In this document: positions 7,477 to 14,843 of the stretch, piece by piece | Layout: the number at the start of each line of letters is the position of its first letter | Numbering within the stretch: the stretch's first letter is position 1 | DNA from: JBBITI01 sp037440885 | GTDB taxonomy: Bacteria; Chloroflexota; Dehalococcoidia; Dehalococcoidales; UBA2162 | Assembly (NCBI GenBank): GCA_037440885.1 | Contig: JBBITI010000056.1 | Coordinates: forward strand, 1-17,036 | DNA length: 17,036 nt | Direction of reading: 5' to 3' | Translations under genes and position numbers: made by a program | The notes under the pieces: generated by a model | What the model saw: the letters and a program-made list of their open reading frames with translations, nothing else | Told to the model about the DNA's origin: nothing | The model's database searches: none

Positions 7477-7629
7477 TGAGTAACCCTCCCACTGTCTTAA
7501 TTAACTCATGCAGCAACGGAAGCGATCTTACTAACATAAGATATCAAAATATTAATCGTTTGTATATTGCATACCGCCAAATTTGAATATATCATTTTGT
7601 CACTTGTTATTTATTATATTTGCTAATTG

Positions 7630-7638
7630 TGTTATATT
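7630..7638 (+). promoter_or_regulatory. Possible extended -10 of comM
   Basis: The sequence TGTTATATT is a TGn-extended -10 (TATATT at 7633-7638), ending 11 nt before the comM ATG at 7650. There is no Shine-Dalgarno sequence between them. The leader would be about 4 nt, a near-leaderless arrangement like dnaX and dnaG. No clear -35 is seen, and the region is AT-rich, so chance matches are possible. Confidence 0.35.
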
Positions 7639-7649
7639 ATGTACCTGAT

Positions 7650-9156
7650 ATGCTGGCAAAAGTCATGACATGCGCCATCGTGGGGCTGGACGGCCAGATT
7701 GTCCAGGTTGAGGGTGACATCTCATCGGGATTACCGTTTTTTGCGGTAGTTGGGCTGGCAGATACGGCAGTCCAGGAAGCCCGAGAAAGAGTGCGGGCCG
7801 CCATCCGGAATTCCGGTTTTTCATTTCCGATGAAGCGAATCATTGTAAACCTGGCGCCAGCCGACCTGAAAAAGGGGGGGCCAGCTTACGATTTGCCCAT
7901 TGCGCTTTGTATCATATTGAGTTCCGAGCAACTCGCTGCCGATGTTACGCACATTCTTTTCCTGGGCGAATTATCGCTCGACGGCGCCTTGAGACACACC
8001 AATGGCGTGCTGCCGATGGTTGCCCTGGCGCAACAGCAGGGATTTACCACGATCGTCGTACCCGAAGTTGATGCCAGAGAGGCATCGCTGATCAAAGGAG
8101 TAACGATACTGCCCTTCAGTTCGCTGGCGCAACTGGCAGCTTACTTGCAGGGGGAGATCCCTGCCCCGGTTTATCAACCAGCAGATGCGCTGCCGCTCAA
8201 TAAGGCAGTTAGCGGCACCAATCTTGCCTTCGTTAAAGGGCAGGAACATGCCAAGCGAGCACTGGAAGTGGCTGCTGCGGGCGGGCATAACCTGGTCATG
8301 GTAGGCCCGCCGGGGAGCGGAAAGACTTTACTGGCACGGGCATTACCTTCAATTTTGCCATCACCCAGCGATGAGGAGGCACTGGAGGTAACCAAGATTT
8401 ACAGCGTGGCCGGCCTACTGCCGTCAGATACGCCACTAATGAGGCACCGACCATTCCGGGCGCCGCACTACACTATCTCGAATGCGGGGCTGGTAGGTGG
8501 GGGGCAATTTCCCAAACCGGGCGAGGTCAGCTTGGGTTCTTTTTCTGGACGAATTACCGGAATTCGGGCACAACCTGCTGGAGACCTTGCGCCAGCCGCT
8601 GGAGGATAAGGTGGTGACGATATCCCGGGCCCAGGGGAGTGTGATATTTCCAGCAAGTTTCATGCTGGTGGGGGCAATGAACCCCTGTCCCTGCGGGTAT
8701 TACGGGGATCCTTTCAAGCAATGCACCTGCACCCCGAACATGGTAACGCGGTACCAGCACCGTATCAGCGGGCCTTTCCTGGACCGGGTGGATATATTTA
8801 TCGAGGTCCCGCATATCGACTATGAAAAGCTGGCCGATAACCGCCTGGGAGAAAAATCGGAAGCGGTGCAAGCGCGGGTAGCTGCGGCGCGCCAGATACA
8901 AACAGATCGTCTGGAGGGTACAAAACTGACCTCGAATGCGGAATTTTCGGCCAGCGAGGTACGGCAGTACTGCCAGGTCGAGGATGCGGCACAAAGCTTG
9001 CTGAAAGCCGCTATGAAGCAGCTCTATCTTTCAGCGCGGGCTTTCCACCGGGTGCTGAAGCTGGCACGGACCATCGCTGACCTAGAGAACTGCCAGATAA
9101 TCAAGACCCATCACGTGGCTGAAGCTATCCAGTACCGTCCGAAGACCGTCCTCTAA
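7650..9156 (+). pseudogene. comM: ComM/YifB family Mg-chelatase-like AAA+ ATPase, frameshifted
   Basis: ComM is a hexameric AAA+ helicase that promotes branch migration during integration of transforming DNA. The first frame (7650 to a stop at 8609) gives MLAKVMTCAIVGLDGQ, the N-terminal ChlI-like fold and Walker A GPPGSGKT (residues 219-226), continuing to KPGEVSL. The second frame picks up at about 8536 with VLFLDELPEFGHNLLETLRQ (Walker B) and continues through the CPCGYYGDPFKQCTCTP cysteine cluster to the C-terminal domain ending at 9156. The family normally reads GEVSLAHxGVLFLDE; here ttg (8532-8534) runs directly into gttctt, so about 11 nt (roughly AHxG) are missing. Restoring them gives about 505 residues, the normal length. 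The rest looks intact, so the lesion is either recent or an assembly error. The ATG at 7650 is preferred over an upstream TTG because it matches family N-termini. Confidence 0.9.
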
Positions 9157-9773
9157 AGGGTTATTTGCAAAGACGGGTCTTGAGCCTTGAGCTGTTTGCA
9201 AGCAGCAGCCACGATGTCCTTACCGTGATCACAGGTCAAGCGGATTGAGGTATAAGTATCATCGCCGGTGAAAATAACAGGATAAACCTGACAGACCATA
9301 GAACGGACGGGATAACCCAGGCATAGATTGCGGGCAGCGTCGTAGAAAGGACAGGGCAAAGGCAACCAGCGAGTAATACCCAACCGGATCAATTGAAAGG
9401 CGTAAGAAGTAACGCTTCCAACCCGGGTCTGTTTTTTCACGTTTTCATAGGAGAGATGGAGGAAATCCGTCATCTCCTTTAATTCTTCTTCGAATACTTC
9501 GATCCCCGGGCTACCTGGATTCTGCGGGTTAGGCCGGCAGCACCGGCCACATTTACGGCATTCAGACAGAGACAGGAGTTCCTTAACGTTCTCTAACGTA
9601 CAGGGAATGGGCAAATTCAAGGAAATCTCATCGTTGCCGAGAGCGGTCAACAGTCGATCCAGATCGGCTTTTTCCAGATCGAGAATGTTCTTACCTTCAA
9701 GATCGGAAAGGCCGTACTTGAAGAGATTGAGCTTGTAAATTTCTTCGCCGTATAGTTTGTCTTTTTCTTCCAT
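9153..9773 (-). CDS. YkgJ-family Cys-rich metal-binding (zinc/iron-chelating) protein
   Basis: This 206-residue protein contains the YkgJ/CxxCxxCC domain. CRKCGRCC sits at residues 72-79, with further cysteines at 141 (LPCPFY), 151, 161 (SMVCQVYP) and 181. The pattern fits a site holding zinc or an Fe-S cluster; the cellular role is not known. The first 70 residues are charged and helical, with no clear domain. The ATG at 9773 was chosen because it lies 10 nt after the upstream cysteine synthase gene; a longer reading to 9899 would run deep into that gene. No strong ribosome-binding site is seen, so translational coupling is likely. Its TAG overlaps the convergent comM stop by 4 nt (9153-9156). 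Confidence 0.88.
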   Translation of the reverse strand: MEEKDKLYGEEIYKLNLFKYGLSDLEGKNILDLEKADLDRLLTALGNDEISLNLPIPCTLENVKELLSLSECRKCGRCCRPNPQNPGSPGIEVFEEELKEMTDFLHLSYENVKKQTRVGSVTSYAFQLIRLGITRWLPLPCPFYDAARNLCLGYPVRSMVCQVYPVIFTGDDTYTSIRLTCDHGKDIVAAACKQLKAQDPSLQITL

Positions 9774-9783
9774 ACTGTTGAAT

Positions 9784-10695
9784 CTAAATACTAAAAAGCT
9801 TAGTAGAGAGGTATTTTTCGCCGCGGTCCGGGAAGATAACGACAATGGTTCCCGATGTAATTTGCCGCGCTGTTTCGGTGGCGGCATACAGGGCGGCACC
9901 GCTGCTCATACCGACGAAGATACCCTCCTTCCGGACAATCTGACGGGCTATTTCATAGGCGACTTCGGTTTCAACCATGATCGTGATATCAATCTTCGAC
10001 GGGTCATAGATGGCGGGGACTATGGCTTCTTCCATGTTTTTCAGACCCTGAATATAATGTCCCTTTACCGGATGGGCGCAAACTATTTTGATCCCGGGGT
10101 TATGCTCTTTGAGAATCATGCCGACACCCATAATCGTACCGGAGGTGCCGACTGCGGAGACAAAATAGTCGATTTTACCGCGGGTCTGCTGCCAGATTTC
10201 CTCGCCGGTGGTCCGATAGTGCGCCATTTTATTGGAATCGTTGGAAAACTGGTCGGGCATAAAATACTGAGCCGGGTTTTTCTTGACCATCTCGCGAGCT
10301 TTCCTAATAGCACCATCGGTCCCATGTTTTCCTTCAGTCAGGGTCACTCTAGCGCCGAAAGCCCGGATCATCTGCTGCCGTTCGATAGAGACGGCGTCGC
10401 TCATCACTATTTCGACATCATAACCTTTGACAGCCCCGATCATAGCCAGGGCGACCCCGGTATTGCCTGAGGTCGGTTCAACAATCGTCTGGCCTTTACG
10501 CAGCTTACCTTCGATCTCCGCCTGTTCAACCATACTAAGAGCGATCCGGTCTTTGATGCTGCCGGTCGGGTTAAAACCTTCGATCTTGGCTAGCAATTCC
10601 GTCTTTTTATTAGGGTTGAGCTTATTAATCCGTACCAAAGGCGTATTGCCGATAGTTTTCAAGATATCTTCGTTTGCTTCAGGCCACATGTACAT
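9784..10695 (-). CDS. cysK: Cysteine synthase family PLP enzyme (O-acetylserine sulfhydrylase-like)
   Basis: This PLP-dependent beta-replacing enzyme would form cysteine from an activated serine and sulfide. The 303 residues show NTPLVRINKL at 17-26, the PLP lysine K48 in NPTGSIKDR, the substrate-binding TSGNTG loop (75-80), the phosphate-binding GTSGT (183-187) and GMSSGA (262-267). The C-terminal CBS domains of cystathionine beta-synthase are absent. The motif NPTGSIKDR and the segment KGHYIQGLKNMEE are also compatible with CysM-type or phosphoserine-using relatives, so the exact acceptor is uncertain. The ATG at 10695 lies 1 nt past the upstream reductase stop, with AGGGGTG about 8 nt before it. 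A second in-frame ATG two codons on is also possible. Confidence 0.93.
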   Translation of the reverse strand: MYMWPEANEDILKTIGNTPLVRINKLNPNKKTELLAKIEGFNPTGSIKDRIALSMVEQAEIEGKLRKGQTIVEPTSGNTGVALAMIGAVKGYDVEIVMSDAVSIERQQMIRAFGARVTLTEGKHGTDGAIRKAREMVKKNPAQYFMPDQFSNDSNKMAHYRTTGEEIWQQTRGKIDYFVSAVGTSGTIMGVGMILKEHNPGIKIVCAHPVKGHYIQGLKNMEEAIVPAIYDPSKIDITIMVETEVAYEIARQIVRKEGIFVGMSSGAALYAATETARQITSGTIVVIFPDRGEKYLSTKLFSI

Positions 10696-10696
10696 A

Positions 10697-11719
10697 TTAA
10701 ACACCCCTGATATAACCTTGCGGTAGAATATGAGTCCTAGGCCGAGGCTCGGTATAACTCCGATAACCGGTGATAATATCAATCTCGTTCATTTCGGTTT
10801 CAGTCAGTTTCCAGGAGGCAGCGGCGATATTGGCGGCGACCTGGTCGGTTCTGGTAACCCCGGCAATAACGGTACTGACCCAGGGATGAGTAACCAGCCA
10901 GCCGAGCGCCAGTTCAACAACCGTCCGGCCGCGTTGCGCAGCAAAGGCAGTCAATTTTTCAAGGACAGAAAAATTGGCATCGGAGAGCAGCCAGGCATAA
11001 AAATCCGGATTGCTACCAAAGCGAGTGCCGACCGGAAGCGCTGCACCGCGCCGGTATTTACCAGTCAAAAATCCGCCGGCCAGGGGATACCAGGGTATCA
11101 AGCCAATACCGTAGGCCTGACAACAGGGAACCAGTTCTTCCTCACAATGCCGGTCGAGCAGATTATAACGCGGCTGGACCGAAACAAAGGACGCCAGACC
11201 CGCAACCCGGGAGAGCCATAATGCTTCGCACAGTTCCCAGGCGGGGAGATTGGAACAACCGATATAACGCACTTTGCCATTCTTTACCAGTGTATCCAGG
11301 GTACGAAGCGTATTTTCGATGGGGGTGGTGGGATCAGGCAGATGAAACTGGTAGAGGTCAATATAATCGGTATTTAAACGTCTCAGGCTGGCTTCCACCG
11401 CTTTCATGATATAAGACGGAGAACCGAGGCCGTGTTTGTGGGCAAACTGCTGGGCACCTTCGCCCACAGCGACCCCAAACTTGGTAGCGATAATGACACG
11501 TTCTCGTTTACCTTTTACGGCTTTACCGATAATTTCTTCGGAACGCCCCCCACCCTTTCCGTAGACATCCGCCGTGTCGATATAATTGATTCCTTTATCG
11601 AGGGCATATTCGATTACTTTGATAGCCTCATTTTCGTCGATATCACGGCCGAAAGTATCTCCCCCCAGGCTGACCACAGAAGCTTTTAGAGCTGAGCGGC
11701 CGATCGTCCGAAACTCCAT
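10697..11719 (-). CDS. Aldo/keto reductase
   Basis: This NAD(P)H-dependent reductase of the AKR superfamily reduces carbonyl compounds; the substrate is unknown. The 340 residues include the catalytic tetrad D48 (NYIDTADVYG), Y53, K80 (IIATKFG) and H126 (YQFHLPD). Family strands follow at RYIGCSNLPAWELCEA and IPWYPLAGGFLTGKY, and the cofactor-phosphate-binding end is near STVIAGVTRTDQVAANI. The ATG at 11719 has GAGGAGG upstream at good spacing. It is the first gene of a tight three-gene operon with the cysteine synthase and the YkgJ-type protein. No sulfur link is visible in the reductase itself. Confidence 0.94.
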   Translation of the reverse strand: MEFRTIGRSALKASVVSLGGDTFGRDIDENEAIKVIEYALDKGINYIDTADVYGKGGGRSEEIIGKAVKGKRERVIIATKFGVAVGEGAQQFAHKHGLGSPSYIMKAVEASLRRLNTDYIDLYQFHLPDPTTPIENTLRTLDTLVKNGKVRYIGCSNLPAWELCEALWLSRVAGLASFVSVQPRYNLLDRHCEEELVPCCQAYGIGLIPWYPLAGGFLTGKYRRGAALPVGTRFGSNPDFYAWLLSDANFSVLEKLTAFAAQRGRTVVELALGWLVTHPWVSTVIAGVTRTDQVAANIAAASWKLTETEMNEIDIITGYRSYTEPRPRTHILPQGYIRGV

Positions 11720-11777
11720 GTATCATCCTCCTCAAACCACCACGAAGTCATAAGAACAATAAACTTAATCTTAAACT

Positions 11778-11813
11778 ACCTGGAGGTTATATTTCAAACA
11801 ACTGACTCCAGGT
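11778..11813. repeat. 8-bp inverted repeat upstream of the reductase operon (possible operator)
   Basis: ACCTGGAG (11778-11785) and CTCCAGGT (11806-11813) are perfect inverted copies separated by 20 AT-rich nt. They lie 59-94 nt upstream of the reductase ATG. The spacing, with centres 28 bp apart, and the AT-rich middle suit a regulator dyad or a long-loop hairpin. No clear -35/-10 pair was found around it. The rest of the 280-nt space to the lipoprotein gene holds only the promoter at 11938-11966. Confidence 0.3.
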
Positions 11814-11937
11814 TGGCAATTAATAACAGGATTTAGTTACTAAATGGAACAAGGAACACGCAGCAAACAATCAGTCGGATAAGATATTCCCTGTCGACCA
11901 TACTATTGTGATATAATGCAGGATTGAACGGAAAATC

Positions 11938-11966
11938 TTGACAAAAATGCCGTTGAATACGATACT
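11938..11966 (+). promoter_or_regulatory. Sigma-70 promoter of the lipoprotein gene
   Basis: A perfect TTGACA (11938-11943) is followed by a 17-nt spacer and GATACT (11961-11966, 4 of 6 matches). The predicted leader is about 27 nt and contains GAGGAAAGG before the ATG at 12000. A separate TATAAT at 11912-11917 has no partner -35 on this strand. Confidence 0.65.
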
Positions 11967-11999
11967 ACTAAATTAATTACGAAGAGGAAAGGGCACAGG

Positions 12000-12425
12000 A
12001 TGAAGAGAACATTTTCTATTTTTCTAGTACTAACCGCCGCTATCAGTATACTCGCTTCGCTGGCGGCTTGCGGCGGAGGCAGCGCGACGCCGAAACCCGG
12101 GATTGTCGATGGGGGGATCACCTGGACTGATCCAAGTTCGGCAGCAGGCAGACGACCGATAAGCGGAATAATAGTGAAAGTCTGGAACGCAAGCGACGAG
12201 AAAGTTGGAGAGGCAGTTTCACGGGAGGACGGCAGGTTCAGCATCTACAATATTGCCCCCGGCACTTATACTGTAACAGGCCAGGCACCCGCCGATGCTA
12301 TCGCGTCCGAAGAGAAAAGGTGGCTGATAAGCGGGGTCACGGTACTTTCCGAAAAAACAAGGGCTGTTGATTTGAATTACCAGAATTCCATCGGTACCAA
12401 GCTCCCGGAGAAATACCTACAATAA
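12000..12425 (+). CDS. Secreted lipoprotein with carboxypeptidase-regulatory-like (Ig-like) domain
   Basis: This 141-residue protein starts with a lipoprotein signal: MKR, a hydrophobic stretch (TFSIFLVLTAAISILASL) and the lipobox LAAC, giving lipidated C24. A Gly/Ser/Pro linker follows. The mature part resembles the beta-sandwich fold found in carboxypeptidase-regulatory-like and Cna-B-type domains, with GIIVKVWNASDEKVGEAVS and the family-typical DGRFSIYNIAPGTYTVTG. Such domains serve as surface-displayed binding or structural modules; the ligand is unknown. It would be anchored on the outer face of the cytoplasmic membrane. The gene has its own promoter and a Rho-independent terminator, so it is probably monocistronic. 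It converges with the downstream binding-protein gene. Confidence 0.85.
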   Translation: MKRTFSIFLVLTAAISILASLAACGGGSATPKPGIVDGGITWTDPSSAAGRRPISGIIVKVWNASDEKVGEAVSREDGRFSIYNIAPGTYTVTGQAPADAIASEEKRWLISGVTVLSEKTRAVDLNYQNSIGTKLPEKYLQ

Positions 12426-12472
12426 CCTTGACCAATTCAATACTTCAAAAGACCAAGCAAAGCAATGAAAGA

Positions 12473-12506
12473 GGGAGGGCTTCCCAGTCCTCCCCATTTT
12501 TATTTT
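12473..12506 (+). terminator. Rho-independent terminator of the lipoprotein gene
   Basis: GGGAGG (12473-12478) pairs with CCTCCC (12489-12494) across a 10-nt loop and is followed by CATTTTTATTTT. It lies 48 nt past the lipoprotein stop codon. Confidence 0.75.
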
Positions 12507-12537
12507 AACTCGGAAGGTCAGGCTAACCTAAGGCAAA

Positions 12538-12570
12538 CAGAGAGACCCGCCCGTTGGGCGGGTCTCTCTG
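12538..12570 (-). terminator. Terminator hairpin after substrate-binding protein copy 1
   Basis: A perfect 15-bp stem (12538-12552 with 12556-12570) has a GTT loop and a very GC-rich core (ACCCGCCC). On the minus strand it follows the stop of the binding-protein gene by 34 nt and is followed by TTTGCCTT. The T tract is short, but the stem is very stable. Lying between convergent genes, it may block transcripts from both sides. Confidence 0.7.
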
Positions 12571-12604
12571 CGAACAACGCTTGCGCTTTTAAGTGAACGA
12601 ATGA

Positions 12605-14477
12605 CTAGTAACCTAATTTCGATTTCAGATCCCGGTCAATCCAGACATATTTGGCCCAACCGCCAGCCGCGTTCAAGATACCGACGGCACTTTCGCCGCG
12701 ATAGTTCTTCAGCCAGGGCTGCCAGACCATGGTACCCGTCTGGGCCGGGGTACAGATAATATAACTTTCTTCGTAGATAATCGCCGAGAGTTCCTTGTGA
12801 ATCCGAGCGACCTCGGCATCGTTACCGGCGTTGAAGGCTGCCAACATGAGGTCCTTCCCCGCGGCCAGTTTGTCGTTGACGATGTAGCTCAGGTTATAAC
12901 CACCGCCGCTACCCTGAGTCGACACCATGGTACGGAAGGTGCCCGGGCTGGCGAACCAGGAAAAGAATAAATCATCGTATTCACGCGACGCCCAGAGATT
13001 GAAAAAGACCGCAGTCTCCAATGGTTTGATATCAATTTTGACGTTGACCTTGGACCACATGTCCTTGATGATGGAGAGGTAATCGATATTGGCTTCATTA
13101 TTCTGGGTTAGAATAGTGGCGGAGAAGCCATTGGGATAACCGGCTTCAGCCAGCATTTTCCTGGCTTTTTCAGGATCAAAGACATACAGGTCTTTGATCA
13201 CGTCGGAGCATTCATCAAGCGGGAGGTAGTTGACTTTAAGATCAGGTAACGGGGATATGGGGGCGGTAGGATAAACCGCTTTCCCGACATAAAGATCCTT
13301 CACGATCGTCTTGTAATCGATCGCCTTGGTCAGGGCTTGCCGGACGGTTTTCTTGCTCCAGGGAGAATCTTTCTTATCAGTCCGCATATGGATGTGACCG
13401 GGGGCAGTAGAACCGGTTATTTCAAAAGTATTGAAATCTTTGCGGGTACCAGTGAGAGTCTTGGTATCATCGATACCCTGAGCCTGGGCAAGCGTATCCA
13501 CCTTCCCGGTCCGCAAGGCAGACAGATAGGTCGAGCTATCGCTAATAATGTAATACTTGATACCATCAACATAAGGGAGTTGATCACCCTTGCCGGGGCC
13601 GATCGGGTTCTTGTCCCAGTAGTTGGGATTTTTGACGAAGGTCATGGTGGAGCCGGACACGAAGTCTTTCAGGATGAAGGCACCGGTTCCATGGGCAAGT
13701 TTCCAGTCTTTCATATCGCCCCATTTGGCGATGACTTCCCTGGCGATGACCCCGTTACAGGCTCGGAATATTCTTGGGAGGACCGGGCGGGTGNNNNNNN
13801 NNNACAATCTGGGCGATCTGGTAGATAGAGTCAGCATCATTGGGAACTACCAGATCAACAGTGTATTTGTCGACGGCTTTGATAACAAGGTTTTTAGTGA
13901 AATATGGATGGGCAACGTAGATATAGGATTGAGGGGTAGTGCAATGCCGGTTGTAGCTGAAGGCGATGTCTTCAGCGGTGGCTTCCCGTCCAGCAACCAA
14001 CCGACTTGCTTCATTGGACGAATCCAGGCTGAAACGAACCCCCTTTCGTACCTTAAACGTCCAGTGATACGGGGTGACCACTTCCCAACTCTCGCAAAGG
14101 GAACCGGCCTTGGAACTCCAGTTGTAAATACCATCCAGAGTCCAGGGCCAGGTGCTGGAACCGTAACCGCCCGCATAGCCCTGCGTCCAGTCGCCGGTCA
14201 ACATCTCATCTTCCGTGAGATGGCACGGCCAGGACCACCAGGGAGGCGCAAAAGCCTCATCAAAACTATTCGGGTCGGTTTGAGCCCAGAGACTCAGAAT
14301 GCCGCCATACTTCGGCTTTTCGATAACAGTGGTGGTTTGCGTACCAGAAGGCTTGGTGGTTGTCCCTGTCGGTTGCGTTGTCGAGGTTTGTTCTGCGGTT
14401 TTACCGCAGGCCGCCGCCAGCATGGCCAGTAACAGGGATACGGCCACGACCGGCAGCGCACGCTTAAGCCAGATCAT
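12605..14477 (-). CDS. Family 5 ABC transporter substrate-binding lipoprotein, copy 1 (interrupted by assembly gap)
   Basis: This is an extracytoplasmic solute-binding protein of the peptide/nickel (SBP_bac_5) family. It starts MIWLKRALPVVAVSLLLAML with lipobox AAAC, followed by a Thr-rich linker. The body follows copy 2 closely: WWSWPCHLTEDEMLTGDWTQ, KVRKGVRFSLDSSNEASRLV, PGHIHMRTDKKDSPWSKKTV, VRQALTKAIDY and PWLKNYRGESAVGILN. The reading frame changes across the ten Ns at 13794-13803, and about 34 nt beside the gap have no counterpart in copy 2, so this break is best read as an assembly artefact. The ATG at 14477 has AAAGGAGG about 10 nt upstream, as in copy 2. No permease or ATPase gene is in view. 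The ligand is unknown. Confidence 0.88.
13794..13803. other. Assembly gap (10 Ns) inside substrate-binding protein copy 1
   Basis: Ten consecutive Ns are probably a placeholder length. The flank at 13804 onwards (CAATCTGGGCGATCTGG) is shared by both paralogous genes, so the break is probably repeat-induced. The other flank (13760-13793) does not match copy 2. Confidence 0.95.
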
Positions 14478-14568
14478 AGATTGTGTTCCTCCTTTCATTT
14501 TGACCTCAAGCAAGCAGCGGTGTCTCTCCAAAAATACCGCCACCCGGAAGCAAGAATACCGGGGTGCA

Positions 14569-14597
14569 ATGTTACCATTCTTTTACCTATTAGTCAA
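14569..14597 (-). promoter_or_regulatory. Promoter of substrate-binding protein copy 1, with overlapping direct repeats
   Basis: On the minus strand there is TTGACT (14592-14597), a 17-nt spacer and TAACAT (14569-14574, 4 of 6). The predicted leader is about 85 nt. Two imperfect repeats of CAATGTTA plus TTTACCTATT (14567-14591 and 14595-14614, plus-strand reading) overlap and flank the promoter and could be an operator. The 366-nt intergenic stretch 14478-14843 otherwise contains the copy 1 leader and the copy 2 terminator, and I see no gene in it. Confidence 0.55.
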
Positions 14598-14772
14598 TGT
14601 TATATTTACCTATTCAAATACTTTTGTCACCTGATCAGGATCGATCCAGATAAGTGGCGTTACTTACCAAACAATCAGATGTTGGGGGTCGCAATGGGCT
14701 TAGAAAAGTTAAGAAATACGAATGGATAGAAGTCGATGAAGAAAGACGAGCTACGGATACCGATCAACTTCG

Positions 14773-14805
14773 GAAAAATCAAGAACCCGCCGTGCTGGCG
14801 GGTTC
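14773..14805 (-). terminator. Rho-independent terminator of substrate-binding protein copy 2
   Basis: A 9-bp stem (14783-14791 with 14797-14805, GAACCCGCC/GGCGGGTTC) has a 5-nt loop. On the minus strand it is followed by TTGATTTTTCC. It lies 38 nt past the copy 2 stop codon and separates the two paralogous genes. Confidence 0.75.
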
Positions 14806-14843
14806 CTGGAGATACCCTGTTGTTTTTACTTTATACCAATAGA

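Noticed and set aside
7620..7649. Upstream TTG start for comM
   Set aside because: The extra ten residues do not match ComM N-termini, and they would overlap the likely -10 element.
9774..9899. N-terminal extension of the YkgJ-type protein
   Set aside because: It would overlap the cysteine synthase gene by about 115 nt, and the residues are low-quality. The ATG at 9773 lies just after the upstream stop codon.
10696..10782. N-terminal extension of the cysteine synthase
   Set aside because: It overlaps the end of the aldo/keto reductase and does not resemble cysteine synthase N-termini. The ATG at 10695 has a good ribosome-binding site.
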